64,000 nt of DNA from Dorea sp. GTDB lineage: Bacteria; Bacillota_A; Clostridia; Lachnospirales; Lachnospiraceae. The stretch is from assembly GCA_016295505.1 (NCBI GenBank), contig JAEDLC010000001.1:5052-69051 (forward strand), read 5' to 3'. Shown here piece after piece: positions 34,004-42,710 of this stretch; position 1 is the first letter of the stretch, and every line of letters begins with the position of its first letter. Below the pieces are notes generated by a model. The model did no database searches. It saw nothing but the letters and a program-made list of their open reading frames with translations, and was not told where the DNA came from. The position numbers and the translations under genes are program-made.

Positions 34004-34984
34004 ATGAATAATCAGGAAAAACAGCCTCTCGTTCAGGTAAAAGATTTGTGTAAATATTTTCAGGTAGGCAGACATGCAACACTGAAAGCTGTTGATGGTG
34101 TGACTTTTGATATCTATAAAGGTGAGACTGTAAGTCTCGTTGGTGAGTCAGGATGTGGTAAATCAACGACAGGACGCTGTATCATCCGTCTGTATGATCC
34201 GACCAAGGGGCAGGTGATCTATGATGGAAAAGATATCACAAAATTAACACGTGAAGAGAAAAAACAATTTACAACAAAAGTGCAGATGATCTTCCAGAAT
34301 CCATATGCTTCTCTGAATCCACGTATGACGGTAAAAGAAATCGTAGGTGAAGGTCTGAAGTATCAGGGAGTACCTGCAAAAGATATCGAGAAAAAAGTAC
34401 AAGAACTTCTGGAAACGGTAGGTCTGAATAAAGATCATATGTCACGTTTCCCTCACGAGTTCTCTGGTGGACAGAGACAGCGTATCGGTATTGCCCGTGC
34501 TCTGGCTGTAGATCCGGAATTCATCATTTGTGATGAGCCGATCTCTGCTCTGGACGTGTCTATTCAGGCACAGGTTATTAACATGCTGAAAGAACTGCAG
34601 GATACGATGGGACTGACATACCTGTTCATAGCCCATGACCTGAGTGTTGTAAAATACATCTCTGACCGTGTGGTAGTTATGTATCTTGGAACGATCGTAG
34701 AGACCGCGGAGACGGAAGAGTTATACTCCAATCCGACACATCCGTATACACAGGCTCTGCTGTCCGCAATTCCGGAGGCGGATCCGGACAAGGCAAAGAG
34801 CAATGTTCGTATTCCGATCAAGGGAGAGATTCCAAGTCCGATCAATCCAAAGGACTGCTGCCGATTCGCAGAAAGATGTCAGTATGCGACAGAACGGTGC
34901 TTCAAAGAGATGCCGAAGCTGCATGAGATCGCACCGGGACATGTGGTTGCATGCCATCTGACAGAAGGAGATCAGTTGAAATAA
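34004..34984 (+). CDS. oppF: ABC transporter ATP-binding protein OppF
   Basis: 326 residues. Walker A GESGCGKSTTGR, Q-loop MIFQNPYASLNPRMTV, signature FSGGQRQRI, Walker B IICDEPISALDVS and the C-terminal CCRFAERCQYATERC segment. The start is the ATG at 34004 behind GGGGAGGG; an in-frame ATG at 33974 lies within oppD without a ribosome site. Forms the ATPase heterodimer with OppD. Confidence 0.94.
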   Translation: MNNQEKQPLVQVKDLCKYFQVGRHATLKAVDGVTFDIYKGETVSLVGESGCGKSTTGRCIIRLYDPTKGQVIYDGKDITKLTREEKKQFTTKVQMIFQNPYASLNPRMTVKEIVGEGLKYQGVPAKDIEKKVQELLETVGLNKDHMSRFPHEFSGGQRQRIGIARALAVDPEFIICDEPISALDVSIQAQVINMLKELQDTMGLTYLFIAHDLSVVKYISDRVVVMYLGTIVETAETEELYSNPTHPYTQALLSAIPEADPDKAKSNVRIPIKGEIPSPINPKDCCRFAERCQYATERCFKEMPKLHEIAPGHVVACHLTEGDQLK

Positions 34985-35032
34985 GTACTTAAAAAAAGAA
35001 TAAAAGTTATTGGATCGTAATGACCAGATGAA

Positions 35033-35073
35033 AGAGCTGCTGTAAAACGAGAATCGTTTTGCGGCAGCTTTTT
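35033..35073 (+). terminator. Strong terminator after oppF
   Basis: About 18 paired bases (agctgctgtaaaacga / tcgttttgcggcagct with GU pairs), 3-nt loop, then T-run. Confidence 0.88.
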
Positions 35074-35114
35074 AAGGTTCCGGTCTTAGTGTTTCAGGAA
35101 TATTCTTCTGATCA

Positions 35115-35136
35115 TGTTATTAAAATGATAATAACA
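35115..35136. promoter_or_regulatory. Inverted repeat upstream of dacF
   Basis: tgttatta, 6-nt spacer, taataaca: 8-bp perfect arms 26 nt before the ATG. Possible operator; no clear sigma-A boxes are visible around it. Confidence 0.3.
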
Positions 35137-35161
35137 GACGTAAACCGGTAAGGAGAGGAAT

Positions 35162-36373
35162 ATGGTAAGGATTCTGGCGGTACTCATAAGTCTGATGCTG
35201 TGTATACAGCCCGTATATGCGACATCAGCAAGAGAGGATGAAAATGACGGCCAGACAGCGGAGGAACAACAGAAAACAGAACAGCAGGAAGCAGGACTTC
35301 AGATCACTGCTCCTTCTGCAATCCTGATGGAGGCTTCGACCGGTCAGGTGATCTATGAAAAGAACCCGGATGAGCAACTTCCGCCTGCAAGTGTGACGAA
35401 GGTGATGACGCTCCTTTTAATCTTTGATGCACTGGAGTCAGGACAGATTGGGCTCGAGGATGAGGTGACTACCTCAGAATATGCCGCGTCTATGGGAGGT
35501 TCACAGGTATTTCTGGAGCCGGGAGAGACGCAGACGGTTAAAACCATGATCAAATGTATCTCTGTTGCAAGTGCTAATGATGCCTGTGTGGCGATGGCGG
35601 AATATATCTGCGGAAATGAAGAAGAATTCGTTGCGCAGATGAATCGGCGTGCCGGGGAGCTTGGAATGGAGAATACACATTTTGTCAACTGTAACGGACT
35701 GGATACGGATGGACATCTTACCACGGCGAGAGATATTGCACTGATGTCCCGGGAGCTTATCATTACATATCCTCAGATCTATGATTATTGTAAGATATGG
35801 ATGGAGAATATTACGCATACTACAAAAAAAGGAACTTCGGAATTCGGGCTCACTAACACAAATAAGCTGATTCGCCAGTATGAATATGCCACCGGACTGA
35901 AGACGGGGTCTACCAGCAAAGCGAAATTCTGTGTTTCTGCAACGGCCAGAAAGGATGGTATAGATCTGATCGCAGTAATTATGGCGGCTCCGGACAGCAA
36001 AACACGGGTAAAAGATGCCATTACACTTTTGAATCACGGGTTTGGGAAATGTCAATGTTATGAAGAAAAAGAGGTATTGCCTATAGAACCGGTAAAAGTG
36101 TCAAAAGGAGTGGAAAAGACCGTGAATGTCAGGCAGGAGAAAGTGTTTTCCTATGTAGATACAACGGGAGCGAACTTAAGTCAGATCGAGCGGAAAGCAG
36201 AAGTGAAGGAACCGGTAAGAGCGCCGGTGAAAAAAGGACAGAAGGTGGGTGAAGTCGGATATTATCTTGAAGAGCAGAAGATTGGAAGTGTGGATATTGT
36301 TGCGGAAGAGACTGTTGAGAAAATGAATTATCAAAGCGCGGTGAGTGATACGCTGGAAGAATTTCTGCTGTAA
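35162..36373 (+). CDS. dacF: D-alanyl-D-alanine carboxypeptidase (PBP5/DacF family), first copy
   Basis: Trims the terminal D-Ala of peptidoglycan stem peptides. A Sec signal peptide (about residues 1-23) is followed by an acidic/Gln linker and the S11 domain with SxxK at S77-K80 (PASVTKVM), SxN at S137-N139 (ASAND) and KTG at K247-G249 (GLKTGST). The C-terminal beta domain ends with a segment that could attach to the membrane. 403 residues. A second, diverged copy lies at 38898-40121 beyond scpAB. Confidence 0.93.
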   Translation: MVRILAVLISLMLCIQPVYATSAREDENDGQTAEEQQKTEQQEAGLQITAPSAILMEASTGQVIYEKNPDEQLPPASVTKVMTLLLIFDALESGQIGLEDEVTTSEYAASMGGSQVFLEPGETQTVKTMIKCISVASANDACVAMAEYICGNEEEFVAQMNRRAGELGMENTHFVNCNGLDTDGHLTTARDIALMSRELIITYPQIYDYCKIWMENITHTTKKGTSEFGLTNTNKLIRQYEYATGLKTGSTSKAKFCVSATARKDGIDLIAVIMAAPDSKTRVKDAITLLNHGFGKCQCYEEKEVLPIEPVKVSKGVEKTVNVRQEKVFSYVDTTGANLSQIERKAEVKEPVRAPVKKGQKVGEVGYYLEEQKIGSVDIVAEETVEKMNYQSAVSDTLEEFLL

Positions 36374-36388
36374 CAGAAGATATGTAAT

Positions 36389-36443
36389 AAAACAGGGATT
36401 GTCGAAGATGTACGCCTGTACATGGAAACAATTCCTGTTTTCT
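36389..36443 (+). terminator. Terminator after the first dacF
   Basis: Stem aacagggattgt / acaattcctgtt (one GU) enclosing an inner atgtac / gtacat hairpin, followed by a T-rich run. Confidence 0.75.
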
Positions 36444-36452
36444 TTTCTCTGA

Positions 36453-36481
36453 TTGCAAATTCTTTCGAATAATTATATAAT
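36453..36481 (+). promoter_or_regulatory. Promoter for the metallophosphoesterase gene
   Basis: TTGCAA, 17-bp spacer, TATAAT, 28 nt before the TTG start. Confidence 0.75.
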
Positions 36482-36508
36482 GATGCAAGACGAAAAGGAG
36501 AGAAACAT

Positions 36509-37378
36509 TTGAAGATTATACTTGGCATTTTAATTATAATGATTGTACTTGTTCTGCTGGAAAATCTCAGAGAACTTCGGAATTTTAAAACTACATTTTA
36601 TCAGATCTCATCACCAAAGCTTGCAAAGTTAAAGGAAGATAAACGTGTATTATTCCTGAGTGATCTTCATAATCGAAGCTATGGAAAAGATAATGAGAAA
36701 TTGCTGGAGGAGATTGAAAGACTTCACCCGGACGGTATTCTGATCGGAGGTGATATGCTGGTCAGAAAGGATGGGAATTCGTATGAAGGGACGCTGGCTT
36801 TTCTTGCAAAGCTTCCGGATATCTGTCCGGTCTATTATGCCAATGGCAATCATGAGCAGAAGTTAAAAGAACTTCCGGAACAATACGAGCAATCGTATGA
36901 GACATATAAGGATCAGCTTGTGAAAGCAGGGATTCATTTTCTGGAAAATGAGTCGTCTGTATGGGAGCTGGGGGATGTCAGGATCGTGATTACAGGGCTT
37001 GAGATCCCTCTTTCGGGGTACAGACATTTTGGGTCAGGGAAACTTCCGGTATCTGTCATCACTGAGCTGGTAGGGAGAGCGGGAGCAGGATATCAGATCC
37101 TTCTTGCGCATAATCCGGATTATGTAAAAGAATATCAGTCCTGGGGTGCGGACCTGATTCTCTGTGGTCATTATCATGGAGGTGTGGCCAGGATTCCGGG
37201 AATCGGCGGAGTCATTGCACCAAATTTCAGGTTATTTCCGCGATATTCCGGAGATATCTATCGGGAGGAAGATACAGTTACGGTTGTGAGCAGAGGACTT
37301 GGGACGCATTCTGTGCCGATTCGGATCCTGAATCCGCCGGAATTGATCGTGCTGGAGTTTTCCGGCGATAATGCTTGA
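36509..37378 (+). CDS. Membrane-anchored metallophosphoesterase (YkuE-like)
   Basis: 289 residues. One N-terminal helix (2-18), then the calcineurin-like phosphoesterase motifs FLSDLHN, GGDM, GNHEQ, LAHNPDY and CGHYHGG that bind two metals. The catalytic domain should face outward. TTG start 8 nt after AAAGGAG. Relatives act on phosphoesters of lipids or UDP-sugars; the substrate here is unknown. Its last codons contain the -35 box of the scpA promoter. Confidence 0.88.
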   Translation: MKIILGILIIMIVLVLLENLRELRNFKTTFYQISSPKLAKLKEDKRVLFLSDLHNRSYGKDNEKLLEEIERLHPDGILIGGDMLVRKDGNSYEGTLAFLAKLPDICPVYYANGNHEQKLKELPEQYEQSYETYKDQLVKAGIHFLENESSVWELGDVRIVITGLEIPLSGYRHFGSGKLPVSVITELVGRAGAGYQILLAHNPDYVKEYQSWGADLILCGHYHGGVARIPGIGGVIAPNFRLFPRYSGDIYREEDTVTVVSRGLGTHSVPIRILNPPELIVLEFSGDNA

Positions 37379-37403
37379 GTAATGAAGAAAAATCCTGTAT
37401 AAT
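37375..37403 (+). promoter_or_regulatory. Promoter for scpAB
   Basis: TTGAGT (overlapping the upstream stop codon), 17-bp spacer, TATAAT. Confidence 0.7.
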
Positions 37404-37485
37404 AGTAAAGTTATTATGACAGAGTATCACGTCCATGTCTGACAGGGACATTAGATAGAAGATAGATGGAAAATGAGGAAAATCA

Positions 37486-38250
37486 ATGGGAATTCCGGTA
37501 AAACTTCAGGTGTTTGAAGGTCCTCTGGACCTGCTCCTGCATCTGATTGATAAAAATAAAATTGATATATACGATATCCCGATCGTGGAGATTACAAATC
37601 AATATATGGAATATATTAAGGCCATGGAGGAAGAGGATCTGAATATTATGAGTGAATTCCTTGTCATGGCAGCTACGCTTCTGGATATCAAGTGCCGGAT
37701 GCTTCTTCCGAAGGAAGTAAATGAAGAAGGAGAAGAAGAGGATCCGAGACAAGAACTGGTGGAACAGCTTCTGGAGTATAAGATGTATAAGTATATGTCC
37801 TATGAACTGAAAGACCGGGAGATGGACGGAGAACAGGTGATGTACAAGAATCCGACGATCCCGGAAGAGGTGCGGGAATATGAAGAACCTGTGAATATGG
37901 ATGCGCTTCTTGGCGATCTTACGCTGGCAAAGCTGAACCGCATCTTTCAGGATGTGATGAAGCGTCAGGTTGATAAGGTGGATCCGGTCCGCAGTAAGTT
38001 TGGAAAGATTGAAAAGGAAGAAGTGACACTTCCGGACAAGCTTTCTTATGTGACTGCGTATGCAAGAGAGCACAAAAAGTTTGATTTTCGGGAACTTTTA
38101 TCCAGTCAGAGTTCAAGAACGCAGGTGGTGGTTACATTTCTGGCGATTCTGCAGCTGATGAAGGAAGGCGTAATCTATATTGAGCAGAATCAGCCATTTG
38201 ATGAGATTACCATAACATCCAGAGTGGATGGCGATAACGGGGAAAGGTAG
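37486..38250 (+). CDS. scpA: Segregation and condensation protein A (kleisin)
   Basis: Kleisin subunit that bridges the SMC heads in chromosome condensation. The N-terminal helical domain begins VKLQVFEGPLDLLLHLIDKNKIDIYDIPIVEITNQY, the family signature. An acidic middle and a C-terminal winged helix (ELLSSQSSRTQVVVTFLAILQLMKEG) follow. 254 residues. The scpB start is one base after its stop, as expected for the conserved pair. Confidence 0.95.
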   Translation: MGIPVKLQVFEGPLDLLLHLIDKNKIDIYDIPIVEITNQYMEYIKAMEEEDLNIMSEFLVMAATLLDIKCRMLLPKEVNEEGEEEDPRQELVEQLLEYKMYKYMSYELKDREMDGEQVMYKNPTIPEEVREYEEPVNMDALLGDLTLAKLNRIFQDVMKRQVDKVDPVRSKFGKIEKEEVTLPDKLSYVTAYAREHKKFDFRELLSSQSSRTQVVVTFLAILQLMKEGVIYIEQNQPFDEITITSRVDGDNGER

Positions 38251-38251
38251 A

Positions 38252-38830
38252 ATGGAAGAATTGGAGATTAGTAAATTAGAAGGTGTAATTGAAGCAATTT
38301 TATTTACCATGGGAGAATCTGTGGAGTTAAGTAAAATTGCATCTGCAATAGAACATGATGAGGCTACAACACGCAAGATCATACATCAGATGATGGACAA
38401 ATATGACGCTCAGGACAGAGGTGTTCGGATCATTGAACTGGATAATTCTTTTCAGATGTGTACCAAAAAAGAAATGTATGAGTATCTGATCCGGGTGGCA
38501 AAGCAACCGAAAAGATATGTGCTTACAGATGTCCTGCTTGAGACGCTTGCGATCATCGCATACAAACAGCCGGTGACAAAGCTGGAGATTGAGAAGATCC
38601 GTGGAGTGAAGTCTGATCATGCGGTTAATAAACTGGTAGAATACAACCTTGTCTGTGAGCGTGGAAGAATGGATGCACCTGGAAAGCCGATTCTTTTCGG
38701 GACGACAGAAGAGTTCCTGCGAAGATTCAGTGTGCAGTCACTGGAAGAACTTCCAAGCCTGAATCCGGAACAGGTGGAAAGTTTTAAAGAAGAAGCAGAG
38801 GAGGAAGTGCAGCTTCGGCTGGACATCTGA
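38252..38830 (+). CDS. scpB: Segregation and condensation protein B
   Basis: Kite subunit of the SMC-ScpAB complex: tandem winged helices, starting EGVIEAILFTMGESVELSKIA and including ETLAIIAYKQPVTKLEIEKIRGV, the most conserved stretch. The start is ATG 38252 after GGGGAAAGG; an upstream GTG-like start at 38228 is inside scpA. 192 residues with an acidic tail. Confidence 0.95.
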   Translation: MEELEISKLEGVIEAILFTMGESVELSKIASAIEHDEATTRKIIHQMMDKYDAQDRGVRIIELDNSFQMCTKKEMYEYLIRVAKQPKRYVLTDVLLETLAIIAYKQPVTKLEIEKIRGVKSDHAVNKLVEYNLVCERGRMDAPGKPILFGTTEEFLRRFSVQSLEELPSLNPEQVESFKEEAEEEVQLRLDI

Positions 38831-38897
38831 GAATACCGGCATAGAAGTGCCGGAATACACATATATTACATTAACATGGTGATATATGGTGTGTGGA

Positions 38898-40121
38898 ATG
38901 AAAAAGATACGTATATGGCAGAGTCTGATCCTGATGGTTGTACTATTCTGGTTATCCGTGCTGCCTCTTTGTGCAGAAGAGAGCGGAGAACAGAAGACAG
39001 GGGACATGCCGGAGAACCTGTACGCCCGGTCGGCTGTATTGATGGATGCCGACAGTGGGCGTGTTTTGTTTGGAAAAGAAGAAGACGTCATAAGACCGAT
39101 GGCGAGTACGACAAAGATTATGACCTGCATTCTTGCGCTGGAGCAGATGGAAGATGGACAGACGGTGACCGCATCAGAATATGCGGCCGGACAGCCCAAA
39201 GTGAAGCTTGGGGTGCAGGATGGAGAAGAATTTTATCTCACAGATCTGCTGTATTCTCTGATGCTGGAGTCTCATAATGACACTGCGGTGGTCATCGCAG
39301 AGGGAATCGCCGGAACATCAGAGGCCTTTGTTGACATGATGAATCAGAAGGCAAAAGAGATAGGATGTGACCACACTTATTTTGTAACACCAAATGGTCT
39401 GGACGGAGAAGATGATGGAGGAACGCATTCGACGACTGCCAGGGATCTTGCGAGGATCATGAGATATTGTATCATGGAATCTCCAGCAAAAGAGGAGTTT
39501 CTGGAGATCACCGCGACCAGATTCTATCAGTTTCAGAATGTTGAGCAGAGTCGTTCATTTTCCTGTAATAACCACAATGCATTTCTGGATATGATGGATG
39601 GGGCTTTGACCGGAAAGACCGGATTTACCGGAGAAGCAGGGTATTGTTATGTGGGTGCCTTAAGAAAAGATGACCGTACATTTATCGTTGCGCTTCTGGC
39701 GTGCGGATGGCCGGATCATAAAGGGTATAAATGGGCAGATACCAGAAAGCTTATGGAATATGGAATCGAACACTATCATTATCAGAATGTATGGAAGGAA
39801 CTGTCGCTTCCAAAGTTATCTGTGTCCGGTGCCGTATCGGATCAGAATCCATATACAGATTGTGTCGGGGTGTCGCTGGAGTTTGAAGAAAAGGGCGGAA
39901 GTCTCAGAATACTACTCGGCGAGGGAGAAAGCATCCGGACAGAAAAACAGATTACTCAGGAACTGGAAGCGCCTGTAAAAGCAGGGAAGAAAGTGGGAAG
40001 CGTAAGCTATTACCTTGAAGAACGGGAAATAGGTGTGTTTTCGGTTGTAACGTCAGAAACGGTGGAAAAACGGGATCTGAAGTGGTGCCTGTCATGGCTT
40101 GTGAAAAAGCTGTGCCTCTGA
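38898..40121 (+). CDS. D-alanyl-D-alanine carboxypeptidase (PBP5/DacF family), second copy
   Basis: Paralogue of the gene at 35162-36373. Signal peptide (KKIRIWQSLILMVVLFWLS), SxxK at S70-K73 (MASTTKIM), SxN at S125-N127 (ESHND) and KTG at K240-G242 (GKTGFTGEAG). It keeps the GKKVGSVSYYLEEREIG segment in its C-terminal domain, which the first copy also has. 407 residues. The start could also be ATG 38886, four codons earlier; ribosome sites are weak for both. Confidence 0.9.
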   Translation: MKKIRIWQSLILMVVLFWLSVLPLCAEESGEQKTGDMPENLYARSAVLMDADSGRVLFGKEEDVIRPMASTTKIMTCILALEQMEDGQTVTASEYAAGQPKVKLGVQDGEEFYLTDLLYSLMLESHNDTAVVIAEGIAGTSEAFVDMMNQKAKEIGCDHTYFVTPNGLDGEDDGGTHSTTARDLARIMRYCIMESPAKEEFLEITATRFYQFQNVEQSRSFSCNNHNAFLDMMDGALTGKTGFTGEAGYCYVGALRKDDRTFIVALLACGWPDHKGYKWADTRKLMEYGIEHYHYQNVWKELSLPKLSVSGAVSDQNPYTDCVGVSLEFEEKGGSLRILLGEGESIRTEKQITQELEAPVKAGKKVGSVSYYLEEREIGVFSVVTSETVEKRDLKWCLSWLVKKLCL

Positions 40122-40139
40122 TGGAAAGAAGGACGGCGG

Positions 40140-40168
40140 TTGATTTTCAGGGGTGATGCTTTTATAAT
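40140..40168 (+). promoter_or_regulatory. Promoter for the YbaK-like gene
   Basis: TTGATT, 17-bp spacer, TATAAT, 39 nt before the ATG. Confidence 0.75.
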
Positions 40169-40207
40169 AAAGAAAATGTGTCAATATACAAAAGGAGACG
40201 AAAGCAA

Positions 40208-40675
40208 ATGTCTATCGAAAGAGTAAGAGAATATTTCAGACAATATGGAATGGAAGAAAGGGTAAGAGAAGAAGAGCATTCCAGTGCAACGGTTGAGGAA
40301 GCGGCAGAGGCGCTGGGATGCGAACCACAGCGTATAGCAAAGACATTGTCTTTCTACATGGGAGAATCAGCAATTCTGATCGTGACGGCGGGGGATCGAA
40401 AGATTGATAATAAAAAGTATCGAAAGTATTTTGGATGTAAAGCACATATGCTGAAGTTCGAAGATGTCGAACCGATGATCGGACATGCGGTAGGCGGTGT
40501 GTGCCCGTTTGGAATTCACGAAGGCATAGATGTATATCTGGATGAATCGCTGAAACGATTTGAAACGGTGTTTCCGGCGGCAGGAAGCGGTAACAGTATG
40601 ATTGAACTTACGATACCGGAGCTGGAAAAGTACAGCCGTTCTAAAGCCTGGATCGATGTGTGCAGAGAATTATAA
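40208..40675 (+). CDS. YbaK/aminoacyl-tRNA deacylase family protein
   Basis: 155 residues. EEAAEALGCEPQRIAKTLSFYMGESAILIVTAGDRKIDNKKYRKYFG and VGGVCPFGIHEGIDVYLDESLKRFETVFPAAGS are the YbaK/ProX motifs. Such proteins hydrolyse mischarged tRNAs (for example Cys-tRNA-Pro) in trans. The start is ATG 40208 after AAGGAG; an in-frame ATG at 40178 precedes that site. The exact tRNA specificity cannot be read from sequence. Confidence 0.9.
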   Translation: MSIERVREYFRQYGMEERVREEEHSSATVEEAAEALGCEPQRIAKTLSFYMGESAILIVTAGDRKIDNKKYRKYFGCKAHMLKFEDVEPMIGHAVGGVCPFGIHEGIDVYLDESLKRFETVFPAAGSGNSMIELTIPELEKYSRSKAWIDVCREL

Positions 40676-40735
40676 GAGGGTCAGGCATGGAGATCAGTAT
40701 GTGAAAGGAAGAAGCTTTGACGGAGGATATTATTT

Positions 40736-42421
40736 ATGAAGACAAAATGGTGGCATGATAAAGTTGCGTATCAGATCTATCCCAAGAGTTTTAAAGACAG
40801 CAATGGTGACGGAATAGGAGACCTGCGGGGGATTATTGAAAAACTGGATTACCTGGAAAGTCTGGGAATTGATCTGCTGTGGCTGTCTCCCATCTATCAG
40901 TCTCCTTTTGTAGATCAGGGATATGATATATCCGATTATTATAAGATTGCAGAAGAATTCGGGACTATGGAAGAATTCGATGAACTGCTGGAAAAGGCAA
41001 AAGAGCATCATATTCAGATCGTAATGGATCTGGTGATCAACCATTGTTCAGACAAGCATGAGTGGTTTCAGGAGGCACTTAAGGATCCGGAAGGGAAATA
41101 TGCAGATTACTTTTATTTTGTAAAAGGAAAAAATGGGAATCCGCCGAACAATTACCGGTCTTATTTCGGAGGAAGTGCGTGGGAACAGGTGCCGGGAACG
41201 GACAAGTATTACCTGCATATGTTTGCAAAAGAGCAGCCGGATCTGAACTGGGAAAATCCCAGAGTCCGCCAGGAACTTTTTGAGATGGTAAACTGGTGGC
41301 TGGATAAGGGAATTGCAGGATTTCGGATTGATGCGATCATTAATATTAAGAAAAATCTTACATTTCCGGATTGTGAACCAGACGGACCGGACGGATTAAG
41401 ATCCTGCGTTCATATGGTAGAAGAAGCAGAGGGAATCGGCGAGTTTCTGGGTGAGTTAAAGCAAAAGACCTTTGCAAAGTACGATGCATTTACGGTAGGA
41501 GAAGTCTTTAATATGAAAGAATCTGAGCTTGAGCAGTTTGCAGGAGATGATGGGTACTTTTCTACCATGTTTGATTTTGCGCCGCATATTCTGACAGAAG
41601 GTGAAAAAGGGTGGTATGATGCGAAGGAGGCTGAATTCACGGAGTGGAAAAAGACGATCATAGATTCTCAGCTGAGGTGCCAGGGAAAGGCATTCCTCGC
41701 CAATATCATTGAAAATCATGATGAACCAAGAGGAGCGAGCCGTTATCTTCCGGAACATGCAAAAACACCGGACGGAGCAAAAATGCTTGGCACCATAAGT
41801 ATTCTCCTTCGTGGAATTCCGTTTATCTATCAGGGGCAGGAGATTGGAATGGTCAACTGCCGGATGAGCGATGTGAACGAATATGATGATATTGATACTT
41901 ATCATCAGTATCAGGCAGCGCTGGATGCCGGCTGCAGCAAAGAGGAGGCATTGGAGGCGTGCTGCCGCCACAGCCGTGATAATGCGAGAACTCCGATGCA
42001 GTGGGATGACAGTGTATCCGCAGGGTTCACGGATGGGACACCCTGGATTAAAGTGAATGAAAATTGTCGGGAGATCAATGTGGCATCTCAGGAAAAGGAT
42101 CCGAATTCTGTGCTGAATTATTATCGAAAACTGATTCGCCTGAAAAAAGATCCGAAGTGGCGTGAGGTATTCGCACAGGGAGAATTCATTCCGTTTCTGG
42201 AAAAGGATGAACAGATATTTGCGTTTGCCAGACGTGCAGAGACATCGCAGGCTGTGGTTCTTGCAAACTTCGGAACCCGGGAGCAGACGGTGGATCTAAA
42301 GCGGGAACTTGGGACTGCGGCAGATCAGATGCTTCTTGCTAATACGGAACGGAAGCTGGAAATTGGAGAGACGAAGGTTACGTTACATCCATGTGATGTG
42401 GTTGTACTCAGTGTGAAGTAA
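40736..42421 (+). CDS. GH13 alpha-glucosidase (oligo-1,6-glucosidase subfamily)
   Basis: 561-residue cytoplasmic GH13 enzyme. The catalytic triad is D199 (GFRIDAI), E256 (TVGEVF) and D329 (ENHDEPR), with SNGDGIGDLRGI and QGQEIGM also present. The residue after the nucleophile is alanine (A200); in this family Val at that site goes with alpha-1,6 and Ala/Thr with alpha-1,4 preference, so maltose-type activity is more likely than isomaltose-type. No signal peptide. GGAGG precedes the ATG. No sugar transporter is adjacent. Confidence 0.92.
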   Translation: MKTKWWHDKVAYQIYPKSFKDSNGDGIGDLRGIIEKLDYLESLGIDLLWLSPIYQSPFVDQGYDISDYYKIAEEFGTMEEFDELLEKAKEHHIQIVMDLVINHCSDKHEWFQEALKDPEGKYADYFYFVKGKNGNPPNNYRSYFGGSAWEQVPGTDKYYLHMFAKEQPDLNWENPRVRQELFEMVNWWLDKGIAGFRIDAIINIKKNLTFPDCEPDGPDGLRSCVHMVEEAEGIGEFLGELKQKTFAKYDAFTVGEVFNMKESELEQFAGDDGYFSTMFDFAPHILTEGEKGWYDAKEAEFTEWKKTIIDSQLRCQGKAFLANIIENHDEPRGASRYLPEHAKTPDGAKMLGTISILLRGIPFIYQGQEIGMVNCRMSDVNEYDDIDTYHQYQAALDAGCSKEEALEACCRHSRDNARTPMQWDDSVSAGFTDGTPWIKVNENCREINVASQEKDPNSVLNYYRKLIRLKKDPKWREVFAQGEFIPFLEKDEQIFAFARRAETSQAVVLANFGTREQTVDLKRELGTAADQMLLANTERKLEIGETKVTLHPCDVVVLSVK

Positions 42422-42463
42422 TTACAGAACAGAAATATTGTTTAAATATACACAGAAATACTG

Positions 42464-42520
42464 ACAGGGATCGATGTGAAAAATATGGAATGCTTCTATA
42501 TTTTTTGTATCGATCCCTGT
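42464..42520 (+). terminator. Long stem-loop after the alpha-glucosidase gene
   Basis: acagggatcgat / atcgatccctgt with an inner aaaaatat / atattttt stem. No T-run follows, so termination efficiency is uncertain. Confidence 0.5.
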
Positions 42521-42630
42521 TGACGGTAATGGGGAAATTGTGGTATTTTAATGATATCTTATAAGAAGTCATGCAGTATTCCTGCTTACAGATCTGTAAA
42601 AGAATTTCCAAAGGTAGAAACATTTTTTGA

Positions 42631-42659
42631 TTGACATTTAGAGCGAAGTATAATACTAT
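42631..42659 (+). promoter_or_regulatory. Promoter for recA
   Basis: TTGACA, 17-bp spacer, TACTAT. A better-looking TATAAT at 42649-42654 sits too close (12 bp) to this -35. Confidence 0.65.
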
Positions 42660-42672
42660 ATTAATCAGAAAG

Positions 42673-42686
42673 CGAACACTCGTTCG
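42673..42686. promoter_or_regulatory. LexA (SOS) operator
   Basis: CGAACACTCGTTCG, a perfect Gram-positive SOS box (CGAAC-N4-GTTCG), located between the -10 box and the ribosome site of recA. Confidence 0.92.
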
Positions 42687-42710
42687 ATGTGCGAAAAAGG
42701 AGAAGTAATC

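Noticed and set aside
42649..42654. TATAAT as the recA -10 box
   Set aside because: Only 12 bp from TTGACA; TACTAT at 42654-42659 gives the correct 17-bp spacing.
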